DNA of 64,000 nt. Source: Limisphaerales bacterium. GTDB lineage: Bacteria; Verrucomicrobiota; Verrucomicrobiia; Limisphaerales; UBA1100. The notes under the pieces are model-generated. The model saw only the letters and a program-made list of their open reading frames with translations, had not been told where the DNA came from and searched no databases. The stretch spans positions 21,726-85,725 of the forward strand of contig JACNJL010000038.1 in the NCBI GenBank assembly GCA_014382585.1. The letters are read 5' to 3'. How positions within the stretch are numbered: position 1 is the stretch's first letter; each line of letters starts with the position of its first letter. The position numbers and the translations under genes were made by a program. Positions 46,183 through 55,404 of this stretch are shown one piece after another.

Positions 46183-46569
46183 ATGAAAACCAAACTCGTC
46201 TTAATATTGAGCGCCGGCGCCATCATCGCCGGCTGCGGCACGCCAGTCGCGAAACAAGCGGCGGCGGCAAACAACAGCAAATTTGTTGCGCTCGGCACTC
46301 TCGTCGGCCGCACGGTAAAATGCACGGCGATGCAGGAAACGCAACTGACCGATGGCCGGCTACAGGTGCGCGCGAATATTTTGAACCTCATCAACAAGCG
46401 CGTGGACTTGCAAGTGAGCTGTGCGTTTAAGGACGAACAGGGATTCGCCATCGACACCACGCCGTTTCAAACGCTTATCCTCGACGAAATCGCAGAGGAA
46501 ACCGTGGAGTTCAAATCGCTTAACGCCAAAGCCAAGGATTACACCGTGCGCGTGCGACTGGCGCGCTAA
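46183..46569 (+). CDS. YcfL-like (DUF1425) lipoprotein
   Basis: 128 residues; signal with lipobox IIAGCG. A beta-sandwich core follows, with GRLQVRANILNLINKRVDLQ, then CAFKDEQGFAID and LDEIAEETVEFKSLNAKAKD, the pattern of the YcfL/DUF1425 family. Lies 12 bases after the COG3014 gene in the LpoB cluster. Confidence 0.85.
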   Translation: MKTKLVLILSAGAIIAGCGTPVAKQAAAANNSKFVALGTLVGRTVKCTAMQETQLTDGRLQVRANILNLINKRVDLQVSCAFKDEQGFAIDTTPFQTLILDEIAEETVEFKSLNAKAKDYTVRVRLAR

Positions 46570-46581
46570 CTCCAAAACATT

Positions 46582-47355
46582 ATGAAAAAAATTGCACTAC
46601 TCATTCCCGCGCTGCTGCTCGTTGGCTGCGGTGCGCCCAGCGCCAACCGATCCGCGATGGTGGTGTTCAAAAAAACCGCCGCGCCGGTGGAAGGCAAAAA
46701 ATATGTATACACCGTGTCGCCCGCCGTGCCGCTTTCTCAGATTTATAATGCGGATCAGGCGCAGCAAATTGTGGAGGATTTCCGTGCGGCCTATGTGAAG
46801 CTCGGCGCGCCGCGCATTAATATTAACGTGAACCTTCCGCAAGGCGCGTTTGAGGTCCCTCAGTTGCCCACTGTGGGCGTGGGTGGCACACCGCAGATTG
46901 ATCCCGCCACCGGCTTGCCCATGCCCGCCGGAGCGGGGGGGGGCGCACCCGCTGCGCCAGCCGCGGGGCCGCGCATTTTTGATGCGGACGAATTGTCGAC
47001 GCGCCAAACCAAGCGCGAAGTGGAGTTGCTCTTTGGCCGTCCGCTGCGTTTGGCGGGCGCCACGCTGATCGATCCGGCTCAAACGAATCTACCGGAGTTG
47101 ACGCTGGAAATTTTATTGGGCGAACGTGAGATCAACTTACCCGGCATCAACGACACTCAAACGCACACCGTGCCGGACATCATCGTCACCGCCACGCGCG
47201 CAACCGATGGCCAAGTACTGGGGCAGGCCACGGTGCTGGATTTATTTTCGCATCAAGCGGCCGCGGCCCGGATGTTGAAGCGATATAATATCCAGCAACT
47301 CACCGAGGCTACGGCGTTGGCGTTGATGAAGGATATTGCGTCGACGGCAAAGTAG
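46582..47355 (+). CDS. Lipoprotein with IDPATGLP motif
   Basis: 257 residues; lipobox LLVGCG. A first alpha/beta part has YTVSPAVPLSQIYNADQAQQ. A linker follows with QIDPATGLPMPAGAGGGAP. A second domain, with ELSTRQTKREVELLFGRPLR and THTVPDIIVTATRATDGQVL, resembles the CsgG/LpoB-like group of regulatory lipoproteins. Last gene of the envelope cluster; its stop codon abuts the ubiE stop with no gap. Confidence 0.75.
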   Translation: MKKIALLIPALLLVGCGAPSANRSAMVVFKKTAAPVEGKKYVYTVSPAVPLSQIYNADQAQQIVEDFRAAYVKLGAPRININVNLPQGAFEVPQLPTVGVGGTPQIDPATGLPMPAGAGGGAPAAPAAGPRIFDADELSTRQTKREVELLFGRPLRLAGATLIDPAQTNLPELTLEILLGEREINLPGINDTQTHTVPDIIVTATRATDGQVLGQATVLDLFSHQAAAARMLKRYNIQQLTEATALALMKDIASTAK

Positions 47356-48060
47356 TCACTTCACCCCCACGTTGATCGTCATCGCGCTGCCGAGGATTCG
47401 GTGGATGGTGATTTCTTTGCAGCCGAGTTCGCGCATTACTTTATCAACGCCGTCTTGGGCGGGATAGTTTTCGAGGGACTCGTGGATGTACGCATAGGCA
47501 GGCGCATCGCGGCAGATGAGGCGGCCGAACCACGGGACGATCCATTTCAAGTAACCAAAATAAATCCATCGCCACGGAGCGAAGGTGGGTTTGCCAAAAT
47601 CGAGCACCAGCATTTTGCCGCCAGGCTTGGTGACGCGATGTATTTCGCGCAGGCCATTTTCAAAACTGGCGAGGTTGCGCAGCCCGAAGGCAATGGTGAC
47701 GCAATCAAAATGGTCATCGGGCAAGCCGGATTCCAACGCATCGCCTTGGCGGAACGTGACGGTCAGGTCGCAATTGCGACGGATGGCTCGATCGAGCATC
47801 GGTTTGCTGAAATCAAGGCCGACAACGTCCGCGCCGCTGTTTGCCAAAGCAAAGGCGATGTCACCGGTGCCGCAGCAAAGATCGAGCACGCGCTGACCGG
47901 GACGGGGGGTGGCGAGAGTGACGAGGCGTTTTTTCCAGCGGCGATGGAGCCACAGACTTTGCAGATCGTTGATAAGATCGTAGCGCGGGGCAATGGTATC
48001 AAAGAGGTCGCGCACACGCTCGGCGCGCGTTGCATCACTGGAAAAATAGCCCTCTGCCAT
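47356..48060 (-). CDS. ubiE: Demethylmenaquinone methyltransferase (UbiE/MenG)
   Basis: Methylates demethylmenaquinone (or the ubiquinone intermediate). 234 residues from ATG 48060, where homology begins (YFSSDATRAERVRDLFDTIA); a frame from 48156 adds 32 residues without support. SAM motif I is VLDLCCGTGDIAFALAN, and the family blocks APRYDLINDLQSLWLHRRWK and TIAFGLRNLASFENGLREI are present. Given the nuo genes and the phylum, menaquinone is the likely product. Divergent from topB. Confidence 0.92.
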   Translation of the reverse strand: MAEGYFSSDATRAERVRDLFDTIAPRYDLINDLQSLWLHRRWKKRLVTLATPRPGQRVLDLCCGTGDIAFALANSGADVVGLDFSKPMLDRAIRRNCDLTVTFRQGDALESGLPDDHFDCVTIAFGLRNLASFENGLREIHRVTKPGGKMLVLDFGKPTFAPWRWIYFGYLKWIVPWFGRLICRDAPAYAYIHESLENYPAQDGVDKVMRELGCKEITIHRILGSAMTINVGVK

Positions 48061-48199
48061 CGGGGCGGAAGATAGCACGTTGAGCCCTGCGGGGCTGCGC
48101 AAAAAAGTTTTTTCAATGAAACGGCCCGTGAGTGCGTCAGGAAAAGGGGTTGCCAAAAGGCCAATGGGCCACTAAACCCCGCCGCAACGTTTGTAACAA

Positions 48200-50797
48200 A
48201 TGGGCAAAACTCTAGTCATCGCTGAGAAGCCGTCGGTCCAAACCGACCTTGCCCGAGTTCTGGGCAAGGAGCTGGGCAAGTTCGAGCGGAAGGGCAAGGA
48301 CCGCAACAGCTATTTCGAAAACGACAACGCGATCGTCACTTCGGCGGTGGGGCATTTAGTGGAGCTGAAAATGCCGGAAGGCCCGAACGGCAAAAAGCTG
48401 CCGTGGGGCATCAAGCATCTGCCGGTGATTCCAAAGAAGTTTGAACTTCAGCCGATTGAAAAAAGTGAGAGCCGCCTGAACCTGCTGCTACGCTTGATCA
48501 AGCGCAAGGAAGTCGATCAAATCATCAACGCCTGCGACGCGGGCCGCGAGGGGGAGTTGATCTTCCGCTACATCATGGCGCTGGCGGGCGTGGAGAAACC
48601 GATGAAACGGATGTGGATGCAGTCGATGACCGATGGCGCCATTGTCGAAGCGTTCCAAAAATTACGCGAGGATGGCCGGATGCAGCCGCTGGCGGACGCT
48701 GCGTTGTGCCGGTCAGAGAGCGATTGGCTGGTGGGGCTCAACGGCTCGCGCGCGCTCACGGCATTCAACTCACGGCACGGTGGATTTAATATGACGAGCG
48801 CCGGTCGCGTGCAAACGCCAACGCTCACGATCCTCAGCGAGCGCGAACGATTGATTCGCGATTTTGTGCCGCGCGATTATTGGGAAGTGCACGCGGAATT
48901 TGAAGTGCACGCGGGCACGTACGCGGGCCGATGGTTCCGCGAAGATTTCAAGAAGGACAAAAACGACGACCAAACCCGCGCCGAACGCATTTGGACTGAG
49001 GCCGAAGCGACATCGGTTGTGGAGCGTTGCACGGGCAAAACGGGCATTGTCGAGGAAATCAAAAAACCTGCCAAGCAAACGCCACCGCAGCTGTATGATC
49101 TTACCACATTGCAACGCGAAGCCAGCAGCCGGTTTGGTTTCAGCGCGCGCAATACGCTCGGCATCGCGCAGGCGCTCTACGAAAAGCACAAATTGTTGAC
49201 GTATCCGCGCACGGATTCGAAATGTCTACCCGAAGATTACCTCGACACGGTGCGTGGCCATCTCCGCGGATTTTCCAGCGCCAAACCCAACGCTACCCTT
49301 TCGCCAGAGGTCATTGCCGCTTCGGCTAAGGCGCTGAAAAACGATTGGGTAACGCCCAACAAACGCATTTTTAATAACGCAAAAATCAGCGATCACTTTG
49401 CAATCATCCCGACCGGGAAAATTCCCGCGGGTGGGCTCAAGGAACAGGAGCAAAAAATTTACGACCTCGTGGCGCGGCGGTTTGTGGCGATCTTTTTTCC
49501 GTCGGCAGAATTCGAAAACACCCGCCGCATCACGCGCATTGAGCAGGATTCGTTTTTGACCACCGGCAAAGTGTTGGTCACACCCGGTTATTTGGAGGTG
49601 TACGGCCGCCGTCCCGGCGTGGCCACGGAGAAGGACGAACTCGTGCCGGCCGAAACCGGCGAGAAAGCCGACGCGAAAGAAGTCACACTCAAAGGCGACC
49701 AAACCAAACCACCCGCGCGTTACACCGAAGCCACGCTACTCTCCGCGATGGAGACCGCCGGCAAACGCGTGGACGACGACGAACTGCGCGAAGCGATGAG
49801 CGAGCGCGGCCTCGGCACACCCGCCACCCGCGCGGCCATCATCGAAGGGCTCATCTTTCACAAATATGTTTTCCGCCACGAACAAATGAAGCGCGACCTC
49901 GTGGTTTCCAACAAAGGCCTCGCGTTGATCGATTTACTGAAAGACATCGGCATCGAGGCACTCACGTCACCGGAGTTAACGGGTGAATGGGAATACAAAC
50001 TCAAGCAAATGGAATCCGGCGCGCTCAGTCGCGAATCGTTTATGGGCGAAATCAAATCGCTCACCAAAGACATCGTCGAACGTACGGTCGGCAAAATGAC
50101 GGAGCTGGCCAATCGAAGCTATCCCGACCTCGAAGCCATTTGCCCCAGCTGCGGCACCACCACGCTCAAGCAAACCGACGGCAACTACGAATGCACCGGT
50201 GCGGACTGCAAATTCAAACTCAACAAATACATCGCCAGCCACAAACTCGTGCCCGCCGAGGCTAAGATGCTTTTGGAAAAAGGCCGCGTGGGGCCGTTTG
50301 AAGATTTCAAAAACCGCTTCGGCCAACCCTTCGTCGCCGAGATTGCAATGGCCGAAGGCGCGCGCGGCGCGTGGAAACCGGAATTCATTTTCGAAGGCGA
50401 CGATGAACGCGAAGCCGAGGCCAAGAACCTCACCGACGACCAGCTTCTGTGCGAAGCTCCGCTGGCCGATGGCACCGCCACTAAAGTTTACGAAACCGAC
50501 CGCGCCTATCTTTGCCCCGAGATGGCACCCGACAAACAAAAGGGCGGCACCCGCATCGCGAAGGAAATTCTCAAAAAAGAAATCCCCGCCGAACAAGCCA
50601 TCAAACTTTTCACCGAAGGCAAAACCGACGTCATCGCCGGGTTCATCTCCAAAAAAGGCCGCCCCTTCAGCGCCTTTTTGTTGCTCGATAAAACCACCGG
50701 CAAACTCGCCTGGGAATTTCCGCCCCGCCCAAAGAAACCAGCCAAGAAGAAAGCTGCAAAAAAAACCACCGAGACTCAGAGTTCACAGAGCGAATAA
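48200..50797 (+). CDS. topB: Type IA DNA topoisomerase (TopB-like)
   Basis: 865 residues. TOPRIM start [18 protein letters not shown] and the [11 protein letters not shown] acidic motif; the active-site Tyr is in [25 protein letters not shown] follows. A C-terminal zinc finger ([18 protein letters not shown], then CK) and lysine-rich Topo C-terminal repeats complete it. The TopB-type N-terminus separates it from TopA. Its last nine residues (TETQSSQSE) are coded by a CAGAG-type dispersed repeat. Confidence 0.93.
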   Translation: MGKTLVIAEKPSVQTDLARVLGKELGKFERKGKDRNSYFENDNAIVTSAVGHLVELKMPEGPNGKKLPWGIKHLPVIPKKFELQPIEKSESRLNLLLRLIKRKEVDQIINACDAGREGELIFRYIMALAGVEKPMKRMWMQSMTDGAIVEAFQKLREDGRMQPLADAALCRSESDWLVGLNGSRALTAFNSRHGGFNMTSAGRVQTPTLTILSERERLIRDFVPRDYWEVHAEFEVHAGTYAGRWFREDFKKDKNDDQTRAERIWTEAEATSVVERCTGKTGIVEEIKKPAKQTPPQLYDLTTLQREASSRFGFSARNTLGIAQALYEKHKLLTYPRTDSKCLPEDYLDTVRGHLRGFSSAKPNATLSPEVIAASAKALKNDWVTPNKRIFNNAKISDHFAIIPTGKIPAGGLKEQEQKIYDLVARRFVAIFFPSAEFENTRRITRIEQDSFLTTGKVLVTPGYLEVYGRRPGVATEKDELVPAETGEKADAKEVTLKGDQTKPPARYTEATLLSAMETAGKRVDDDELREAMSERGLGTPATRAAIIEGLIFHKYVFRHEQMKRDLVVSNKGLALIDLLKDIGIEALTSPELTGEWEYKLKQMESGALSRESFMGEIKSLTKDIVERTVGKMTELANRSYPDLEAICPSCGTTTLKQTDGNYECTGADCKFKLNKYIASHKLVPAEAKMLLEKGRVGPFEDFKNRFGQPFVAEIAMAEGARGAWKPEFIFEGDDEREAEAKNLTDDQLLCEAPLADGTATKVYETDRAYLCPEMAPDKQKGGTRIAKEILKKEIPAEQAIKLFTEGKTDVIAGFISKKGRPFSAFLLLDKTTGKLAWEFPPRPKKPAKKKAAKKTTETQSSQSE

Positions 50798-50814
50798 TTT
50801 CTCTGTGCCCTCTG
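50777..50814. terminator. Repeat-derived hairpin after topB
   Basis: CAGAGTTCACAGAG (50777-50790) and CTCTGTGCCCTCTG (50801-50814) pair at 12 of 14 positions. The left arm lies in the last topB codons. No long T-run follows, so termination is uncertain. The same unit type appears at 42238 and 35536. Confidence 0.5.
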
Positions 50815-50866
50815 CGCCCCTGTGGTTCAACTTGTTTTCCCGCCCCGTTTCTGTTAGCATCAATGA

Positions 50867-51877
50867 ATGCCGGGGAGGGCAGCCATTTCCAAAACATCCA
50901 TCGCGGATGACGACGCGTTTGTGTCGTCATTCCTCGATTACTTGCATACCGAGGCCGGCGCGTCCGTGTACACGCAGCGAAATTATCGGCAGGCGCTCAC
51001 GGAATTTTCGCAGTGGTATTTTGGCGAACGCAAATCCGCGCCGGATTGGTTGCACTTAAAGAAACTCGATTTCCGTGGCTACTTGCGCTTCCTCGGACGC
51101 GGCAATCTCAGCCGTTCGGCAGTGCAATTACGCTTCTCCGCGCTGCGATCTTTTTATAAACATCTGATGCGGCGCGGCAAACTCGATGCCTCACCCGTCC
51201 GCGACATCACACTGCCCAAAAAAGAAAAACGCCTCCCGCAATTTCTCACACTCGAGCAAACCACCGCGTTGATGGACGCCCCGCTCGCGGAACTCGCCAC
51301 CGCCCAAGAGCAAGCCAAAGAAGAAGCGGATGACGAAACCGAAATCGAAATCGACCCCGCGCCGTACCTTCGCGATGCCGCCATCCTCGAGGCCATTTAT
51401 TCCTGCGGGCTGCGCATCAGCGAAGTGTGCGGACTGCGCGTAGTGAATCTTGACCGCACCGAGCGTCTGCTGCGCGTCCACGGCAAAGGCAAAAAGGAAC
51501 GCCAAGTGCCCATCGGCGCACCGGCCGTGGCGGCCATCGAGCGCTACTGGGCTGCGCTGGAGCATCCTCCCACCGACGAGATGCCCGTTTTCCTCGCCAA
51601 CCCCAATGAGCTTCGGCCTGTTTATCCCCGCCTCGTGCAGTTGCATTTTAAACACTACCTCGAATCCGCCAATCTTGATCCCACCCTCACCCCGCACAAG
51701 CTGCGCCACAGTTACGCAACTCATCTCCTTAACGCCGGTGCCGACCTCCGAAGCGTGCAGGAACTCCTCGGCCACGAAAATCTCGTCACCACCCAAGTTT
51801 ACACCCACCTCACCACCGATCGCCTCAAGCAAGCTTACGACGACGCCCACCCGCGCGCCAAAGTTAAGTCGCAGTGA
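50867..51877 (+). CDS. XerC/XerD-type tyrosine recombinase
   Basis: 336 residues. An N-terminal SAM-like domain (YLHTEAGASVYTQRNYRQAL) is followed by the catalytic part: Arg in YSCGLRISEVCGLR, Lys in GKGKKERQVP, HKLRHSYATHL, the second His in LLGHENLVTTQVYTH and the nucleophile Tyr in the same block. Between the domains an acidic insert (EEADDETEIEIDP) is longer than usual. It could resolve chromosome dimers; I cannot tell XerC from XerD. Islands in this window carry no recombinase of their own, so this is the only one in sight. Confidence 0.9.
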   Translation: MPGRAAISKTSIADDDAFVSSFLDYLHTEAGASVYTQRNYRQALTEFSQWYFGERKSAPDWLHLKKLDFRGYLRFLGRGNLSRSAVQLRFSALRSFYKHLMRRGKLDASPVRDITLPKKEKRLPQFLTLEQTTALMDAPLAELATAQEQAKEEADDETEIEIDPAPYLRDAAILEAIYSCGLRISEVCGLRVVNLDRTERLLRVHGKGKKERQVPIGAPAVAAIERYWAALEHPPTDEMPVFLANPNELRPVYPRLVQLHFKHYLESANLDPTLTPHKLRHSYATHLLNAGADLRSVQELLGHENLVTTQVYTHLTTDRLKQAYDDAHPRAKVKSQ

Positions 51878-51912
51878 TTGCCACCCGCCCCCCCTTCAGC
51901 CCATAGTCGCCC

Positions 51913-52989
51913 GTGCACCTGGGGCATTTGCGATTACGGGATTTCCGAAACTACCGGAGGCTGGATGCTGACTTCGGGCCGGGCTTCCACGTGCTACTCG
52001 GCCGCAATGCGCAGGGCAAAACCAATCTACTCGAAGCCGTGCATCTACTCGCCACGCTGCGGAGCTTTCGCGGCGTCGGCAGCGCCGCGATGGTACGCCA
52101 CGGCCAACCCGGCTGGTTCGTGGGCGGACGCGCCATCGCCACCGGATCGCACGCCATCAAACTTTACTGGAGCAAAAACGAACGCCGCCTCACGCTCGAC
52201 GAACAACCCATCCGCAAGCTCAGCGATTACCTCGGCACACTCCGCACCGTCGCCTTTTGCACCGAGGATCTCCAGCTCATCAAAGGCGCCGGACGCGGCC
52301 GCAGGCGTTTCCTTGATTTTCTCCTCACCCAAACCCTGCCCACATACCTGCCCCTTTTGCAAAACTACACCCGCGCCGTGCGCTCCCGCAATGCATTGCT
52401 AAAACGCCGCCCCGTCGACGAAGCCACCCTCGAAAGTTTCACACACGAAATGGTAAAACTCGGCAACCAAATAATGACCCACCGCCACGCGCTCCTGCCC
52501 GAACTCGCCCCGCGCATCACCGCCGCCCACGCCCGCATCGCCCCCGATGGCGAAGAACTGCACGTCGAATACCAACCCCGCGTCAAAGAAGATTTCGCCG
52601 CCGAACTCCAGCGCGTGCGCGAACGCGAGCGCGCCCTCGGCTCCACCCTCCTCGGCCCGCACCGCGATGAATTGGGCCTCCAACTCAACCACAAACCCGC
52701 CGCCGATTTCGCCAGTGAAGGCCAAAAACGCACCCTCGCCATCTCCCTCAAGCTCGCCCAAGCCGAGCACCTCGCCGCCACCCACGGCGCCCCGCCCATC
52801 CTCTTGATCGACGACGTCATGGGCGAACTCGACGCCCCCCGTCGCCAAGCCTTCCTCCCCCTCCTAAACCAATGCACCCAAGGCCGAGGCCAAGTCTTCA
52901 TGACCTGCACCGAACAAAACTGGCCCGAGGAATTAGGCGAAGAATTGCAAAAATGGGAAGTGAATGAAGGAGCGTTATGCGAAAGGTAG
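51913..52989 (+). CDS. recF: DNA replication/repair protein RecF
   Basis: 358 residues. Walker A GRNAQGKTNLLEAVHLL, the lid, the ABC signature FASEGQKRTLAISLKLAQ, and Walker B LLIDDVMGELD. Loads RecA at gaps with RecO and RecR. The start is ATG or GTG at 51913 (LHLGHLRLRDFRNYRRL is the usual RecF opening). Its last 35 bases and the following hairpin are duplicated at 56777-56876, and its stop TAG lies in the hairpin arm. Confidence 0.95.
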   Translation: MHLGHLRLRDFRNYRRLDADFGPGFHVLLGRNAQGKTNLLEAVHLLATLRSFRGVGSAAMVRHGQPGWFVGGRAIATGSHAIKLYWSKNERRLTLDEQPIRKLSDYLGTLRTVAFCTEDLQLIKGAGRGRRRFLDFLLTQTLPTYLPLLQNYTRAVRSRNALLKRRPVDEATLESFTHEMVKLGNQIMTHRHALLPELAPRITAAHARIAPDGEELHVEYQPRVKEDFAAELQRVRERERALGSTLLGPHRDELGLQLNHKPAADFASEGQKRTLAISLKLAQAEHLAATHGAPPILLIDDVMGELDAPRRQAFLPLLNQCTQGRGQVFMTCTEQNWPEELGEELQKWEVNEGALCER

Positions 52990-53038
52990 GGCGTGCTCTC
53001 CGAGCGCGCCAAGGCGGTTTCGGAGAAATCGCCCTACC
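52951..53038. repeat. Left copy: recF tail plus hairpin
   Basis: recF 3' end (52951-52989) and a nested hairpin at 52985-53038, outer arms GGTAGGGCG / CGCCCTACC, inner arms TCTCCGA / TCGGAGA. It recurs at 56777-56876 with a 12-base insertion there. In the recF frame three of four substitutions between the copies are synonymous. Confidence 0.9.
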
Positions 53039-53234
53039 CGAATCTCAAACCCACAATAAAGCCAGTTGTCAACAGTAAGAACTGACCCCTTTAAGGAATA
53101 GGAACATTTTCCGGGCCGGAATACGTTGGCTGCCACTTCCCATTCAATGAAAATGTGTATTCGTATTTTGAAGCATGCATAGAAGGTCTATGCAATTTAA
53201 ATAGATCGGATTTCGCCTCCACGATTCCCACAGT

Positions 53235-53636
53235 TTAATACAATCGCGCATGATGTGTGGTAATTATATTCCCGCCAGGGACCGCGTGCTTTTTTGCGCC
53301 AAAAGTAATCCTGCTTAACCGAAGGTAAACAACTGGAATGCATCCGAAATATTTTGAAGTTTCCCGACCTGTTTGATAATTTTTAAATATGCTGTTTATG
53401 CGTTCTGCTGTAGCCTTACTTGCAAACGTAATACCACTGGGCGCAATAAGCCCATCGACAGGCCTGCCGCGATCAACAAAAACCACATGACAATCCCGCA
53501 GCCTCACAGTCCCAATCCCATCCGACAACTGATGCGACCATATGTGCCGATAGAACAGCTCCATGTCCGACACCTGAGGCGCAGTATGGCAACCGGCGCC
53601 CGTGGCTATCATCAAAAATAATACAATTTTATTCAC
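53235..53636 (-). CDS. Small lipoprotein of unknown function
   Basis: 133 residues with a lipoprotein signal (KIVLFLMIATGAGCHTAP, lipobox GAGC). The mature part is mixed alpha/beta (FVDRGRPVDGLIAPSGITFA, KYFGCIPVVYLRLSRITFG) with no family I recognise. It overlaps the protease part at 53629 by eight bases and lies downstream, so it may be its protective or regulatory partner (inference). The 53039-53234 stretch beyond it holds no gene. Confidence 0.6.
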   Translation of the reverse strand: MNKIVLFLMIATGAGCHTAPQVSDMELFYRHIWSHQLSDGIGTVRLRDCHVVFVDRGRPVDGLIAPSGITFASKATAERINSIFKNYQTGRETSKYFGCIPVVYLRLSRITFGAKKHAVPGGNIITTHHARLY

Positions 53637-54330
53637 TCTTGTATTCCCACTCTTTTTTTTCTAACGCTTTTCCGAAAACTTCAGCCCACACACTGTCAGG
53701 GTTTTGCCCTGGCATTATCATTGGATACATAATGTTCGTTTTTACTTTTGAGTGAGTACGATTATTTGATGAATACTCCCCGCCTTTAACAGGTAAATAA
53801 TTAAAAGAATGACCCATCTCATGGGCCAATAGCCCCTTACCGTAAACAAGTGCAAGCCTATTCAAATTGAAATTTAAAATTGCTCCCGGCTCGTCAAAGC
53901 CTCCCATTGCAGCCGCAAAACCTATGACCTCTGCCCCCTCATTAGTGAGCCCCAAGTGATCCTCGGTGACTATGACAGCAAACCCCCTCCATTTTGCATT
54001 TTTTCTTATTGATTTCAAACCCGCCCTTCTTTTTTCAACAGATTCTTTAATGAGCATTTCACGGGCTCTTTTCACAAATTCCGTTTCTATTCCCCCGTCC
54101 ATTAAGCGATTATTTGAAGTCCAGCTCACCAATGGGGGCTTGATTTTAAAGTTCGGATGATAATAGAGGTTGACTTTGGAAATTCCAATTTGTTTATGGC
54201 CCTTAGTTATATTGCTTGTTGCGATTGAATTAGCCAGCCCAGTTGCATTTTTGTACATCATCGGAAAATAATCTCTGATAATTTTTTCATGGCGCACCCC
54301 TTCTTCAGCCCCTACGAGCACGGTCATCAC
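53629..54330 (-). CDS. Metzincin-type metalloprotease part, possibly split from upstream gene
   Basis: 233 residues, starting GTG 54330 or ATG 54327. The zinc motif HEMGHSFNYLP lies near residue 165-175 and a Met-turn candidate, NIMYPMIMP, follows about 30 residues later, both typical of metzincins. The third zinc ligand is unclear. It has no signal peptide, unusual for a metzincin, and begins in a 17-base tandem repeat. It may be the C-terminal part of a longer gene that starts at 55374 (see the repeat entry). Confidence 0.7.
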   Translation of the reverse strand: MMTVLVGAEEGVRHEKIIRDYFPMMYKNATGLANSIATSNITKGHKQIGISKVNLYYHPNFKIKPPLVSWTSNNRLMDGGIETEFVKRAREMLIKESVEKRRAGLKSIRKNAKWRGFAVIVTEDHLGLTNEGAEVIGFAAAMGGFDEPGAILNFNLNRLALVYGKGLLAHEMGHSFNYLPVKGGEYSSNNRTHSKVKTNIMYPMIMPGQNPDSVWAEVFGKALEKKEWEYKSE

Positions 54331-54383
54331 CCCACCTTCTCCATCACCCCACCTTCTCCATCACCCCACCTTCTCCATCACCC
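54325..54383. repeat. 17-bp tandem repeat (3.5 copies) at a gene junction
   Basis: Units of CATCACCCCACCTTCTC at 54325-54341, 54342-54358 and 54359-54375, plus CATCACCC to 54383. In the minus frame this reads GDGEGGVM in the first frame and again in the second. Because 17 is not a multiple of three, each added or lost unit shifts the frame. Three units end the upstream frame at 54344, whereas one or four units would fuse it with the protease frame. Confidence 0.9.
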
Positions 54384-55063
54384 GCTTGAATACTAGCAAA
54401 GACTTCCCCAGTTTCTTGCAAATGGTAAATATTGCCGATTGCGTAAGCCAATTGTCCCTCAAGTCCTAACTTTAGCTGTTTGTAATGCGCTTGCAGCCTT
54501 CTCATTCTTACAGTTCCTTCTTGATGTTCTTTCCAGAACTGTTCCCATTTCTTCTTAAAATCTTTTTTCTTTATCTCTTCAAAAAATAGCTTTGAAACTA
54601 ATCGACGATGCTCTTCAAGTGCTTTCTCCAAAGCATCCAGCTTTTCGTCAATGTTGATTATTCTTTCTTTGATTTTAAACTTTTTAAAATCGACCGGCAA
54701 AGGGTTTTTCATGTCGATAACATAATTTAACAACTCCTCTTCTTTGCACATATATTTCCCTTGTTCGGCAAGCCATTCTGAAAATCTCATTTCATTAAGC
54801 AAAACCCAGTCTGGATCTCCGGGCGATGGCCAACTCCACCCATCTTCAAACTCTATCAACCCATCGTGAGGCATGATCCCAGTGTAATCCCAAAACTCTT
54901 TGATTGCTGTTTTTAGGGTGTTGGCTGAAATTTCTAATTCGCAAACAAACCCGTCACTCTGTTCGCCTTCAATCTCATAATCATCTTCGCCCACCCACTC
55001 CTCCTCATTTTCCTCAAAATGGATTAACTGTTGTTCGTGCCCCCAATTCACCTCTTCGCGCAT
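54344..55063 (-). CDS. Coiled-coil / acidic protein, likely middle part of a split protease gene
   Basis: 239 residues, no signal peptide. Residues ~45-115 (EFWDYTGIMPHDGLIEFEDG, GDPDWVLLNEMRFSEWLAEQ) match the module in the 55075-55374 protein. A long charged helix follows (DEKLDALEKALEEHRRLVSK). Its stop is within the 17-base repeat. It follows the 55075 gene by 11 bases, and its frame is open upstream into that gene, suggesting a frameshift. Confidence 0.65.
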   Translation of the reverse strand: MREEVNWGHEQQLIHFEENEEEWVGEDDYEIEGEQSDGFVCELEISANTLKTAIKEFWDYTGIMPHDGLIEFEDGWSWPSPGDPDWVLLNEMRFSEWLAEQGKYMCKEEELLNYVIDMKNPLPVDFKKFKIKERIINIDEKLDALEKALEEHRRLVSKLFFEEIKKKDFKKKWEQFWKEHQEGTVRMRRLQAHYKQLKLGLEGQLAYAIGNIYHLQETGEVFASIQAGDGEGGVMEKVG

Positions 55064-55074
55064 CCATTTCTCTT

Positions 55075-55374
55075 CTAGCCAAGCTTGGACTGTTTGATCA
55101 AACTAGAAACGTCTTCTGGGTATTCATTATAAAGCCAGTTGAAGTAATCTTCAAAATCGATGTTAGTCCAATCCGGATCTTCCAAATCTGGAATCCAATC
55201 GCCTTCGGGGAAGGAGATTTCTCCATCTTCGGGAGCTTCGCCTACAAATTGCCAATATCCGTGCAGCGTTTCCAGAGTGAGCGTGTTTATATCGCTCTCA
55301 TCAGCTTGAGTTATTGAGGGGATACCCAATAGGACAATCAAGAGGAGTTTTAGGAGTGTTTGTTTTGGGTTCAT
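55075..55374 (-). CDS. Small secreted protein, likely N-terminal part of a split protease gene
   Basis: 99 residues with signal peptide (TLLKLLLIVLLGIPSITQA). The mature part, GYWQFVGEAPEDGEISFPEG, DPDWTNIDFEDYFNWL, is a module repeated in the next protein. It ends in IKQSKLG; in the other frame the same DNA reads TVQAWLEEKW and joins the next gene smoothly. Confidence 0.65.
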   Translation of the reverse strand: MNPKQTLLKLLLIVLLGIPSITQADESDINTLTLETLHGYWQFVGEAPEDGEISFPEGDWIPDLEDPDWTNIDFEDYFNWLYNEYPEDVSSLIKQSKLG

Positions 55375-55404
55375 GGTTGGGGTTATTTTAGGTTAGGAGT
55401 TGGT

